Source: an uncultured bacterium | Lineage (GTDB): Bacteria; Bacillota; Clostridia; Lachnospirales; Lachnospiraceae | Assembly: GCA_947073545.1 (NCBI GenBank) | Contig: CAMTMP010000004.1 | Coordinates: forward strand, 102,221-166,220 | Direction of reading: 5' to 3' | DNA length: 64,000 nt | Shown: in pieces, positions 1 to 7,783 of the stretch | Numbering within the stretch: the first letter of the stretch is position 1 | How the letters are laid out: each line of letters opens with the position of its first letter | Made by a program: the position numbers and the translations under genes | Notes under the pieces: model-generated | Told to the model about the DNA's origin: nothing | Seen by the model: only the letters and a program-made list of their open reading frames with translations | Databases searched by the model: none

Positions 1-220
1 TGGGGAGCTGCATGCTCAAGTCATTGCCGCTCATGTTATCCTTGGTGGAAAGTGAACGTAAAAAAAATCTTTGCAGGTACATTTTTTCTTTGACTTCTTC
101 ATATGTTTTCCCGTAAACAGAGCGACAAAGCGTTTTCCCCTTTTCTTCACTATATACCGGAAAACGCCCTTCCCATCTTCCGTCTTTCCTTTTTCTGATA
201 TTTTCCCCGTGCCTTGCCAT
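1..220 (-). CDS. Tyrosine recombinase (integrase), N-terminal part, runs off window
   Basis: Reading leftward from the ATG at 220 the frame stays open to base 1 (73 codons). The start has AAAGGAG about 9 bases upstream. The first residues (MARHGENIRKRKDGRWEGRF, then a VYGKTYEEVKEKM segment) match the AP2-like/arm-type DNA-binding domain at the N-terminus of Tn916/phage-type tyrosine integrases. The core-binding and catalytic domains would lie outside the window. It probably belongs to an integrative element to the left. Family assignment is by pattern recognition; the catalytic residues are not visible. Confidence 0.75.
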   Translation of the reverse strand, partial: MARHGENIRKRKDGRWEGRFPVYSEEKGKTLCRSVYGKTYEEVKEKMYLQRFFLRSLSTKDNMSGNDLSMQLP

Positions 221-611
221 AATAATAATCTCCTTTCATGTTTTTATCCTTTGCTGCGCGTTTTTGAAACGCCAGAAGTCGCATAAATACGGCATTCCTT
301 TTATTCTATAGGAAATTGCGACAGTGTAAACCATTTAAGGAGAATGCGGCGCATTCTTCAGACTCAGAATTTGACCCCGAATAATTCAATAATGATAAAT
401 CTTTCCGTGTTTGGATATACTTTCCAGTAGATTGAGCTGCAGATCAATGAAAAAAATTTGCCCACATTGTTAATTTGTGATAGAATAAGACCGATATAGA
501 TTAACAGAACAAAAAGAAACTCTATTTGTTTCCATAAACAGAAGGAATTTTCGCAGACTTTTGTAATCTACGAAAATTATATAATCTATTTAATATTTTC
601 CCAGAAAGACG
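221..611. other. Intergenic stretch without a recognisable gene
   Basis: AT-rich region between the integrase start and the IS66 end. No reading frame with a ribosome site was seen on either strand. It presumably contains the integrase promoter. A CCGATAT motif near 490 resembles a sigma-D -10 element, but has no gene behind it. Confidence 0.5.
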
Positions 612-970
612 GTAAGCGCTAAGTAATAGGGTATCTCCCATAGAAAAGTCCGGGATTTTCCCCAGTTCCAATGCCCTATGATTTACTTACACAGCCTTCT
701 TGAACATTAAGATTCCAAGCTGCCACATCCGTTCGTAACGCCAAACCGGTTTTCAAAATCTTTTTCCTGCCGGCAGCAGGGTAAGGCATTGATGAACTTT
801 CCATACATGACATGGGCCGCCAGACCGGAAGATACATAACTGTGGGGAACAAGCGGTGCCGCACCTTCATCTTTTACGAACTGCGGTTCCAGGGAATCTT
901 TACGGGAAGGGCACTCATAAGTTGCTGCAAGGCAATCCACGCATTCCAGATATGCGTTCTGTCCGGCGAT
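612..970 (-). pseudogene. IS66-family transposase (TnpC) remnant with one IS end
   Basis: On the minus strand a stretch around 940-720 encodes a VPHSYVSSGLAAHVMYGKF segment followed by NALPCCRQEKDFE. This corresponds to the conserved core of IS66 TnpC (VPHS..SPSLVA..MYQKYVNA.PLYRQEKD). The match jumps frame near 740 (the tail AAWNLNVQEG is in another frame), so the gene is broken. At 612 the DNA begins GTAAGCGCTAAG, which fits the GTAAGCG terminal repeat of IS66 elements. The N-terminal part of the transposase, TnpA, TnpB and the other end are missing, so this is a decayed fragment. Confidence 0.7.
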
Positions 971-976
971 ACCTGT

Positions 977-1276
977 TCACGCCCGCTTTTTCCCAATCTC
1001 GTTGGCCAGATCGCCAAGAGCCACAGTCGCCACAGAAATAACGCCCTCACCATGCTTCAAATACCCACGGACAGCAGCACAATGGCGGCCTCTGTGCTTC
1101 GCTCTCTTTTTGCCAGACGGGGCCGCCGAGGTTCCCGTGGCAAACGCCGGCAGACAGGTAATCAGAAAGCCCGCTGTCACAAAGAGTCTGCCGATAAAGC
1201 CCGCCGCCACAAATAAGGGCACTAGACTTCTCACCCTTCCGAAGCGGTATTCTATTCTCCGTTTTTTCTGATCCAT
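977..1276 (-). CDS. Hypothetical protein with N-terminal membrane/signal segment
   Basis: A 99-residue frame starts 11 bases after the phosphatase gene, with GAGGAG upstream. Residues about 14-45 are hydrophobic (SLVPLFVAAGFIGRLFVTAG, then a FLITCLPAFA segment), consistent with a signal peptide or membrane anchor. A basic patch (KKRAKHRGRH) follows. The C-terminal end abuts the IS66 remnant, so the gene may have been truncated by that insertion. No family recognised. Confidence 0.35.
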   Translation of the reverse strand: MDQKKRRIEYRFGRVRSLVPLFVAAGFIGRLFVTAGFLITCLPAFATGTSAAPSGKKRAKHRGRHCAAVRGYLKHGEGVISVATVALGDLANEIGKKRA

Positions 1277-1287
1277 ATTCTTCTCCT

Positions 1288-2046
1288 CTACAGCAGCCCT
1301 CTCAGCTCCTCATGTATCTTCCCGTTCGAAGCCATCACGCTGCCCCTCTGCGGAAAATTCAGCTCTTTCCCTGCAAAATCCGTCACCTTGCCTCCTGCCT
1401 CTTTCACCAAAAGCTGTCCCGCCGCAAAATCCCACGGACTGAGTTTCGGCTCAAAAAATCCTCCGGTGCGCCCACAAGCCACATAGACCAGATCCATGGC
1501 CGCTGTGCCTGTCCTGCGGATATCCTGCGCCCTGTCGAACACACGCCGAATCCGCATAAAGTTTTCTTCCGCCAATTCCCTGTCATAGGGCGAGGTGCCC
1601 ACCGCTATGATCGTCTCGCTCAGATCCTCGGCTTCCGAAACATGAATCGGCGTTCCGTTCAAAAAACTTCCGCCCCCTTTTTTCGCATGATACACGTCCT
1701 CACGGAAAGGATCATAAACGATTCCCAGTGTGATTTCTCCCTTTTCATAAAGCGCCAGCGATATCACGCTGTGCTGATAATCGTGAATCAGGTTGGTGGT
1801 GCCGTCTATGGGATCAAGAATCCAGTACGTATCCCCTGACACTTCATGCAGTCCCTCTTCCTCTCCCAGAAATTGAATGGCAGGGAAACGGTTCCCCAGT
1901 TCGCGGGCAAGAAAATTCTGAATATCGGTGTCCACCTGCGTCACATAGTCCGCAAGTCCCTTGGTCTTGATATGTCCGGCTCTTTCCCTGTTTTCTACAA
2001 AGGCTTTCGTCTCCTTTACAAGTGCAATTATCTCCTGCATGTCCAT
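1288..2046 (-). CDS. Inositol monophosphatase family protein (SuhB/CysQ-like)
   Basis: 252 residues, the normal length for the family. It carries the metal-binding phosphatase motifs in order: GEEEG (first acidic site), WILDPIDGTTN (DPIDGT signature, residues about 75-85) and WDFAAGQLLVKEAGG near residue 205. Members are Mg-dependent phosphatases acting on inositol phosphates, 3'-phosphoadenosine phosphates or sugar phosphates; the substrate cannot be assigned here. A second ATG two codons downstream is an equally good start. It may be transcribed with the small gene at 977-1276. Confidence 0.9.
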   Translation of the reverse strand: MDMQEIIALVKETKAFVENRERAGHIKTKGLADYVTQVDTDIQNFLARELGNRFPAIQFLGEEEGLHEVSGDTYWILDPIDGTTNLIHDYQHSVISLALYEKGEITLGIVYDPFREDVYHAKKGGGSFLNGTPIHVSEAEDLSETIIAVGTSPYDRELAEENFMRIRRVFDRAQDIRRTGTAAMDLVYVACGRTGGFFEPKLSPWDFAAGQLLVKEAGGKVTDFAGKELNFPQRGSVMASNGKIHEELRGLL

Positions 2047-2423
2047 TCCTATTCTTTCCTTTCCTCTGTCTTATATTTCCTCTCACGCTGCCAGCAGCCG
2101 CGTCAGGAAAATCTCCTCCACCTGCTGCTGCCCGCGGATCAGCTTTTCTTTCTCTTTCATTTATTATATCATATTTCCCGATAAGGCCACCCGACAATAA
2201 AACTTTTTCCTATACCTATAAAAATTTTTGTCACTTTTATGGTCTTACAGCCGTATATAGGGTGAGAGATCTCTTAGCAGCCCGACAGCAGCCGGATTCC
2301 GGTTGTCGTATGTTGTATATCACGGATGGAATACGCCAACCGCTTCGCTATGCCGGACAGTTCCGGCTGTTATATGCTGCAATATCGCGATATGATTATA
2401 AATTACGAAAGGGGGAATCCGCT

Positions 2424-2891
2424 GTGAACAGAAAAAATGAGTCTGAGATCAGCCGCGTCCTGCACGACTATGGCGACATGCTCTACCGCACTGCCTATCT
2501 GCTTCTGGGCAATCCCCACGATGTACAGGATGCCTTGCAGGAGACGCTGCTGCGCTATCTGGAAAAAGCGCCCGCTTTTGTCTCCATGGATCACGAAAAG
2601 GCGTGGCTTTTGCGAGTTACCTCAAACTGCTGTAAAGATTGTCTGCGTTTTCGAAACCGACATTCATGCCTTGATTTAGAACCGCTCCGGGAATGCCTCC
2701 CCGCACGGGAAAATACGCATTTACAGGAATTGTACGCCCTGCCCGCCAAATGGAAGACAGTGCTCATTCTGCACTATTTTGAAGGGTATTCGGTCAAAGA
2801 AATCGGGGAAATCCTCGGGCTGTCCGAAAACGCCGTCAAGAAACGGCTGCAAAGAGCAAGAGAAGCGCTGCGCTTGGAAATCAAGTCCTGA
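2424..2891 (+). CDS. ECF-type RNA polymerase sigma factor
   Basis: 155 residues. Region 2 is visible (YRTAYLLLGNPHDVQDALQE, then RYLEKAP and the core-binding AWLLRVTSN). Region 4 holds the helix-turn-helix (YSVKEIGEILGLSENAVKKR, then LQRAREALR). The start chosen is the GTG at 2424, with AAGGGGG 8 bases upstream. The frame is open further upstream, but that part has no sigma homology or ribosome site. The gene directly downstream encodes a membrane protein whose N-terminus looks like an anti-sigma domain, so this is a sigma/anti-sigma pair. The target promoter and signal are unknown. Confidence 0.9.
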   Translation: MNRKNESEISRVLHDYGDMLYRTAYLLLGNPHDVQDALQETLLRYLEKAPAFVSMDHEKAWLLRVTSNCCKDCLRFRNRHSCLDLEPLRECLPARENTHLQELYALPAKWKTVLILHYFEGYSVKEIGEILGLSENAVKKRLQRAREALRLEIKS

Positions 2892-2926
2892 AACAACTAC
2901 ACAATATAACACAAGGAGGTCACACT

Positions 2927-3532
2927 ATGAACAAAAAAGATATGATGCAGATCAAAGAGTCCCTCACCATGCCGTCCGAAATGGCAGAGGCGCTGACGAA
3001 AGGCTGTACGGTTCCAAAGGAACAACCCTGCCACAACCGGCTCGTGTTCTCCGGCACTCGCACCACCCGCAGCCGTCTCGTCCGTTCCTGCCGTTACCGC
3101 CGTCTCACCGCTGCCGCTGCCGCCGTTTTCTGTATTTTCGCGGTGGGCTCCACCTCTCTTGCCTACAATATTTATCAGGAAAAGCAGCTTGCCGTCTTTA
3201 TGGACGCGGATTTGTCTCAGGAAGAAATTGACCGTGTCGGTCAGGAAATTTCCGAAATATGCGAGCTCTCTGACTGCCAGTCCGTTTCCCTGCACTATGT
3301 CAGCGGTGACGAGGCTTGGGCCGAGTTCAAGGCCGCTTACCTGACTGACGAAAGCGGCACGGAAATGACCGAACTGACTTCGAGATTCGAGGAAAATCCG
3401 CTGGCAGACTCCTTCAACTACCGGGTGAGCGTCCGCATGAGCGCCGACACGCAGGCCGTGCGCGACCGGATCAGCCAACTGCCCGGCGTGCGAAAGGTCA
3501 CGACGGTGCGTGAGGCGCAGCGGTCTCACTAA
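2927..3532 (+). CDS. Probable anti-sigma factor with FtsX-like extracellular domain
   Basis: 201 residues, preceded by a perfect AAGGAGG, 35 bases after the sigma factor. Residues 1-55 form a short cytoplasmic part (MKxxL-type anti-sigma start, SLTMPSEMAEALTKGC). One membrane span lies at about 60-82. The remainder (about 86-195) reads like the FtsX extracellular domain: QLAVFMDADLSQEEIDRVGQ, HYVSGDEAWAEFKAAYL, ENPLADSFNYRVSV and LPGVRKV. In FtsX this domain senses or activates peptidoglycan hydrolases. The inferred role is to hold the ECF factor at the membrane and respond to an envelope signal. The gene overlaps the convergent nifU by 35 bases. Confidence 0.7.
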   Translation: MNKKDMMQIKESLTMPSEMAEALTKGCTVPKEQPCHNRLVFSGTRTTRSRLVRSCRYRRLTAAAAAVFCIFAVGSTSLAYNIYQEKQLAVFMDADLSQEEIDRVGQEISEICELSDCQSVSLHYVSGDEAWAEFKAAYLTDESGTEMTELTSRFEENPLADSFNYRVSVRMSADTQAVRDRISQLPGVRKVTTVREAQRSH

Positions 3533-3938
3533 TATCGGCCGCCGGCTCCTTTAGGCCCTCAATCACGATTCCGCGCTTCTTCGCGTAATCCCAGAGCGCT
3601 GCATGGATGGCCTCCTCCGCCAGAAGGGAACAATGTACCTTCACCGGCGGCAGGCCGTCCAGCGCTTCCATCACCGCCTGATTCGTCACCTGCAAGGCTT
3701 CTTCCACCGTCTTCCCCTTCACAAGCTCGGTGGCCATACTGCTGGTCGCCACCGCCGCGCCGCACCCGAAGGTCTTAAATTTCACGTCCCGTATAACCCC
3801 TGTCTCATCCACATCCAGATACATGCGCATGATATCGCCGCATTTGGCGTTGCCTACAGTGCCGACGCCGCTGGGATTTTCTATCTCCCCCATGTTGCGG
3901 GGATTGGTAAAATGATCCATCACTTTTTCGCTGTACAT
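3498..3938 (-). CDS. nifU: NifU/IscU-type Fe-S cluster scaffold protein
   Basis: 146 residues. The three scaffold cysteines are in canonical context: GNAKCGD, KTFGCGAAVA and VKVHCSLLAEEAI. The N-terminus MYSEKVMDHFTNPRNMGEI is typical of the IscU/NifU N-terminal domain. It receives sulfur from the cysteine desulfurase encoded just upstream (4094-5269) and assembles transient Fe-S clusters for transfer to apoproteins. The C-terminal about 20 residues (KEPAADISETAAPHAPS) extend beyond the family core and overlap the convergent anti-sigma gene. Confidence 0.93.
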   Translation of the reverse strand: MYSEKVMDHFTNPRNMGEIENPSGVGTVGNAKCGDIMRMYLDVDETGVIRDVKFKTFGCGAAVATSSMATELVKGKTVEEALQVTNQAVMEALDGLPPVKVHCSLLAEEAIHAALWDYAKKRGIVIEGLKEPAADISETAAPHAPS

Positions 3939-3945
3939 GTTTCCT

Positions 3946-4088
3946 CCTCTCTGCTTTTCCTCTGGCTGTGCCGCAGTGCAGCTCGATTCCGCTTCGCTTC
4001 ATCTCGCTCGCGGGCTTCGCCCTATACATCCATTCGGAAATGCATTTCGGCGAGCAAGCTCCCCTCTCTGCTTTTCCTCCGGCTGTGC
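3946..4088. repeat. Palindrome cluster flanked by 26-bp direct repeats between nifS and nifU
   Basis: Two copies of a 26-base sequence starting CCTCTCTGCTTTTCCT (3946-3971 and 4063-4088, one mismatch) flank a stretch with short perfect inverted repeats: GGGC-ttc-GCCC at 4012-4022, GAAATGCATTTC at 4037-4048 and GAGC-aa-GCTC at 4052-4061. The first copy contains the nifU ribosome site. It belongs to the same style of palindrome cluster seen elsewhere in the window. Confidence 0.7.
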
Positions 4089-4093
4089 ACTGC

Positions 4094-5269
4094 TCATGCC
4101 TTACACGCATCTTCATACAGCGGCGACATGTCGCGGAGACGTCCTACAATCACTTTCAGTGCCTCCACCGTCCTGTCCAGCTCTTCCTTCGTATTTTCCG
4201 CCGAGAGCGTCAGCCGAAGCGACCCGTGGGCGATCTCATGGGGTAAGCCGATGGCGAGAAGCACATGGGACGGATCGAGCGCGCCAGAGGTGCATGCCGA
4301 CCCGCTGGAACCGCAGATGCCTTGCTGGTCTAACAGGATCAGCAAAGATTCCCCCTCTATGAATCGGAAGCAGAAATGAGCGTTGCCCGGCAGTCTGTCC
4401 TGCCTGTGTCCGTTCAGTCTGGTATAGGGAATCTCCGCAAGCACCCTGTCAATCAGATAATCCCGCAGAGCCGTTTCCCTTGCCGCCCTTTCCTGCATGG
4501 TCTCTCCTGCCAGAGCCGCCGCCTTCCCAAATCCCACGATGCCCGGCACGTTTAAAGTTCCGGCCCTGCGTCCTCTCTCCTGCGCGCCGCCGTGGATCAG
4601 CGGAAGGAGTCTCACATTTTCCCGGATATAGAGAATCCCCACCCCTTTCGGTCCGCACAGCTTGTGCCCGCTGGCGGAAAGCAGATCCACATGCATCTCC
4701 TCTGCGTGCATGGGCACATGCCCATAAGTCTGCACCGCATCCGTGTGGAAGAGAACACCTCTCTCTCGGGCAATTTCCCCGATCTTTGCAATCGGCTGGA
4801 TCGTACCGATCTCGTTGTTTGCCGCCATCACGGAAATCAGTATGGTGTCCGGGCGAACCGCTTTCTCCAGCGCCTCCGTCGAAACCTTGCCCTCCCCATC
4901 CACATCCAGATAAGTCACCTCATATCCCTGCTTCTCCAGATAAGCACAGGTGTGCAGCACCGCATGGTGCTCTATTTTACTCGTGATGATATGCCTGCCC
5001 TTATCCCGCAGTCCCTCCGCCACGGCGCGTATCGCCCAGTTGTCGGACTCGCTGCCGCCCGCCGTAAAATAAATCTCGTTCGGCTTCGCGCCGATCAGGG
5101 CCGCCGCCCGCTCTCTGGCGATTCCCACCGCCTTCTTCACCTCTCCCGCAAAGCTGTAAATAGCGGATGGGTTCGCGTAGGTTTCCCGGAAATAGGGCAT
5201 CATCTCCTGCAGCACCGCCTCGGATACCCTCGTGGTGGCCGCGTTGTCTAAATAAATTCTCTCCTTCAT
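4094..5269 (-). CDS. nifS: Cysteine desulfurase (NifS/IscS family)
   Basis: 391 residues, normal length for the class V aminotransferase fold. Visible are the N-terminus IYLDNAATT, the EHHAV pyridoxal-phosphate stacking histidine, SASGHKLCGPKG with the Schiff-base lysine, and the catalytic cysteine loop GSSGSACTSG. It converts cysteine to alanine and passes persulfide sulfur to NifU, encoded immediately downstream. Start ATG at 5269 follows AAGGAGAACGG. The pair is probably one transcript read from a promoter around 5296-5330. Confidence 0.95.
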   Translation of the reverse strand: MKERIYLDNAATTRVSEAVLQEMMPYFRETYANPSAIYSFAGEVKKAVGIARERAAALIGAKPNEIYFTAGGSESDNWAIRAVAEGLRDKGRHIITSKIEHHAVLHTCAYLEKQGYEVTYLDVDGEGKVSTEALEKAVRPDTILISVMAANNEIGTIQPIAKIGEIARERGVLFHTDAVQTYGHVPMHAEEMHVDLLSASGHKLCGPKGVGILYIRENVRLLPLIHGGAQERGRRAGTLNVPGIVGFGKAAALAGETMQERAARETALRDYLIDRVLAEIPYTRLNGHRQDRLPGNAHFCFRFIEGESLLILLDQQGICGSSGSACTSGALDPSHVLLAIGLPHEIAHGSLRLTLSAENTKEELDRTVEALKVIVGRLRDMSPLYEDACKA

Positions 5270-5295
5270 ATTTCTGTTCCGTTCTCCTTAACGTG

Positions 5296-5347
5296 ATTAT
5301 ATCAAATGACCGTTTCTTACTTTCATATAATTCCTATCAATTTACTA
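5296..5347 (-). promoter_or_regulatory. Candidate nifSU promoter with Rrf2-like box
   Basis: On the minus strand a TATAAT lies at 5296-5301, 27 bases before nifS. Upstream, at about 5326-5347, TAAATTGATAGGAATTAT resembles the GGAATT half of operators used by Rrf2-type regulators (IscR/CymR). The -35 is weak and no regulator gene is in the window, so this is only a candidate. Confidence 0.3.
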
Positions 5348-5367
5348 TTATATAAGGTATTATAACA

Positions 5368-5389
5368 GGCTTGCAGAAAACTGCAAGCC
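5368..5389. terminator. Strong hairpin upstream of nifS
   Basis: Perfect stem GGCTTGCAG-aaaa-CTGCAAGCC. It lies just after the stop of the small ORF 5396-5632 on the minus strand, so it probably ends that transcript. No clear U-run follows on either strand. Confidence 0.45.
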
Positions 5390-5395
5390 CAAAAA

Positions 5396-5632
5396 CTACT
5401 CCTGTTCTGACAAATATTCCCGGCACAACCGCTCCCGATAGTCGCTGTCTGACAGGACACGTTTTGCCTCCTCCGCTTTCCCGTCATCCGGCAGCTCTTT
5501 CAAAATGGAAAAATTCACTTTGAGGCCCTTCTCATATCCTTCCTTAAGTCCCTCCGCGCGTCCTTCTTCCCGCCCGATTTTTAGCCAAAAACCCTGCAAG
5601 GATTCCGTTTCTAAATTATTACTAGAGCACAA
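5396..5632 (-). pseudogene. C-terminal remnant of an Rpn/PD-(D/E)XK transposase-like protein
   Basis: 78 codons with no ATG start or ribosome site. The protein reads KIGREEGRAEGLKEGYEKGL, followed by a short acidic/basic tail ending CREYLSEQE. The GRxEGRxEG-type linker with a short helical tail is typical of the C-terminus of Rpn-family putative transposases/nucleases. The catalytic N-terminal domain is absent. It is probably a truncated relic rather than an active gene. Confidence 0.5.
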
Positions 5633-5941
5633 TCATAACGGAATTGTAAATATTTATTTTTAAAATATCATAAAGAAAACATCGTAAAAACATCGAAAAT
5701 ATTTTCTCTAAAACCCAGGCCGGGCGGCTATTTGCATAGCCGCCCGTATCCTATCCCCTTTTACACTGTACACAGTGCTATAATGATCGCGGAAGAAAAC
5801 CCATGACCTTAAAGTCCGCTTTCTTGCCGCGGCATTACCTGATTACCTGTCCGGTGCTCCCGGTACTGCCCGGAAACGCCGGTTTGCAGAAACATGGAAC
5901 TGTCATTCCTGCCAAAGCATCTATCAATAAAAGCCTTCCTG
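5633..5941. other. Intergenic stretch with a GC-rich hairpin
   Basis: No gene seen. At 5721-5746 there is a perfect 11-bp hairpin (arms CGGGCGGCTAT and ATAGCCGCCCG, loop TTGC). On the minus strand it lies about 200 bases after the blaR stop and is followed by GCCTGGGTTTT, so it may terminate the blaI-blaR transcript. Confidence 0.45.
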
Positions 5942-7297
5942 TCAATGCGTACATGTCACATAAATGTGGCGACTAATCTCTTCACCCTGTATCACATAGC
6001 CACACTTGCTGCATCTCTGCGCTTTAAATTCCTTTATCACACAACCACCGTCCGAAGTCTTCCTATGGGTTGCTCCTGTTCCCGAAACAAAAGTATGGTC
6101 ACAACACGGTTCGATCCCATCATCCTCAGCAATCGGATAAATGTTTCCTTCCTCATCCACAAACTGGCTTTCAAACTTAAACTCTTGTACACTCTCTGGT
6201 GTTTCCACCTGATCTAACTCCTGCCATGCGTTTTCTTCCATCTCTTCAGGAACAAACAGAAATGTGTCATCTTCCAGCATTTCATCTATCTCTTCTTCCG
6301 AAACATCCTCCACTACTTCTCTTTCAAACGAATCTCTATACGCAAACACCGTCATCGAATTTGCAAAGGCCAATACTGCCACCAACGTCGCCGCTGCAAA
6401 ACGGTTCCATTTCTTCTTACTCATTAGATTTTCCATCCTTTCCTTTATCTTTTGTGCGTCGTCTCCAAATCCGGATTTCCACCGCACGGAGACCTTCTCC
6501 GGTTTCTTCTCTCCCGCCTCGTCGATCATCAGGCGCAGATACTCTTTCACCTCCTCCATTGGTTTTCCATGCATCACGATCTCGTCGCAGGAACATTCAC
6601 AGACCTGCTCGAAATCCCGACGCAGCAGCCATACCATCGGATTACACCAATGTAACATTACCGCCAGCTGCATGAATATTTTCCACAGCGCATCCATACG
6701 TTTGATATGTACCAGCTCATGCCGTACAAGCATCTCCGCCTCCCGGCTTGTGACTGCCCTTCCACAGACAATCACGGGACGAAAGAATCCAAAGGTTATG
6801 GTGTGCTCCTCTGCCGCTTCGTACAGAAACACGCGCCGCCGGATTCCGTATTGATCCTTCAATCCGTCGAGAAAGATTCTCTGCTCCGGTGTCATTGCAC
6901 GATCGGCATATCTGGCCGCCATGCGAACCAGCCGCACATACTCCGCTACTTGTCTTGCCAACAGAATGCAGATGCCTGACACCCACACAATGACCGCCGC
7001 CGTCTGTATACTGGCAAAGATGTTCACATGCAATGTCCCTTCGGCGTGGACAATATGGTTTCTCCATGTCAGCGGCACCCGCGAAATCTCCGGTGAACCT
7101 TCCGGCCAGAGATCGCGGACTACCGTCATATAATATTTCTTCAAGAAAGGCAAAGGAATCAGATAATACAGAACCGCCACTCTGGCGAGCAGATCAAAAA
7201 GTCTTGCGCAAATTCTGTCTTTTAGTAAACACCGCACCAACAAATGAATACCGGTCATCGTACTTCCCGAAAGAGACATGACTAAAAGGTACTCCAT
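5942..7297 (-). CDS. BlaR1/MecR1-family M56 metallopeptidase sensor
   Basis: 451 residues. The N-terminal half has several membrane segments. The zinc protease motif HELVH is at residues 193-197, followed by RMDALWK, and EQVCECSCDE supplies the further conserved acidic site of peptidase family M56. A further hydrophobic segment (about 305-325) precedes an acidic tail with C-x-x-C (SKCGYV) and another Cys/His group. There is no penicillin-binding sensor domain, so the signal is probably not a beta-lactam. It lies 15 bases after blaI; activation would lead to cleavage of the BlaI-type repressor. Confidence 0.85.
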   Translation of the reverse strand: MEYLLVMSLSGSTMTGIHLLVRCLLKDRICARLFDLLARVAVLYYLIPLPFLKKYYMTVVRDLWPEGSPEISRVPLTWRNHIVHAEGTLHVNIFASIQTAAVIVWVSGICILLARQVAEYVRLVRMAARYADRAMTPEQRIFLDGLKDQYGIRRRVFLYEAAEEHTITFGFFRPVIVCGRAVTSREAEMLVRHELVHIKRMDALWKIFMQLAVMLHWCNPMVWLLRRDFEQVCECSCDEIVMHGKPMEEVKEYLRLMIDEAGEKKPEKVSVRWKSGFGDDAQKIKERMENLMSKKKWNRFAAATLVAVLAFANSMTVFAYRDSFEREVVEDVSEEEIDEMLEDDTFLFVPEEMEENAWQELDQVETPESVQEFKFESQFVDEEGNIYPIAEDDGIEPCCDHTFVSGTGATHRKTSDGGCVIKEFKAQRCSKCGYVIQGEEISRHIYVTCTH

Positions 7298-7312
7298 CTA
7301 TCTTTCTCCCGG

Positions 7313-7675
7313 TCAATTATTCTCCAGGAAATCGATCAACGCCTTCGTATCGCTCTCACTGATCGTGTTCTTCTTTACGAATGACGCGACGAAATTACTC
7401 AATCTTCCCCCGTACACATGATCAATCACCGTTTTCATTTGCATGCTGTTGTACTCTTCCCGACCGTACACAACTTTCACGATTCTGTTTTCCCGTTTCA
7501 CTAATCCTTTACCCTCTAACCGGGTCAAAAAAGTATTTAGAGTCTGTCTCTTCCACTCCTTCCCATCCGCTTCGAACAAGGCAAGCAGTTCGGCCTGCTT
7601 AATGCCGTCTCCCTGCTCCCACAGCTTTTCCATGACTTCCATTTCCGCATCGGACACATCGTAAATTTTTTTCAT
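7313..7675 (-). CDS. BlaI/MecI/CopY-family transcriptional repressor
   Basis: 120 residues from the ATG at 7675. The winged-helix domain is clear (ISDAEMEVMEKLW-like start: VSDAEMEVMEKLWEQGDGIK; wing region TLNTFLTRLEGKGLVKRE), followed by the dimerisation tail. An upstream in-frame GTG at 7690 is less likely because translation signals favour the ATG. It represses its own operon until cleaved by the M56 protease encoded next to it. A matching operator lies over the promoter at 7707-7758. Confidence 0.9.
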   Translation of the reverse strand: MKKIYDVSDAEMEVMEKLWEQGDGIKQAELLALFEADGKEWKRQTLNTFLTRLEGKGLVKRENRIVKVVYGREEYNSMQMKTVIDHVYGGRLSNFVASFVKKNTISESDTKALIDFLENN

Positions 7676-7706
7676 GAATCTTCTTCTCACATCTTTCCGA
7701 CCAAAG

Positions 7707-7758
7707 GACTAAACCCTGTAGTCTATTTTAATATATAATTTTTTGTTCCATCTGTCAA
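7707..7758 (-). promoter_or_regulatory. blaI-blaR promoter with BlaI-type operator
   Basis: Minus-strand promoter TTGACA (7753-7758), 17-base spacer, TATATT (7730-7735). At the expected transcription start lies the dyad GACTA-n7-TAGTC (7707-7723), containing CTACA/TTTAG half-sites like BlaI/MecI operators. A further ACTACA half-site occurs just upstream of the -35. The placement predicts autorepression. Confidence 0.75.
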
Positions 7759-7783
7759 CTTTATACTACAAATTAAGTTGAAT

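Noticed and set aside
466..497. Possible sigma-D promoter (TAAT, 16 bases, CCGATAT) on the plus strand
   Set aside because: The -35 has a mismatch and no gene follows on that strand; likely chance in AT-rich DNA.
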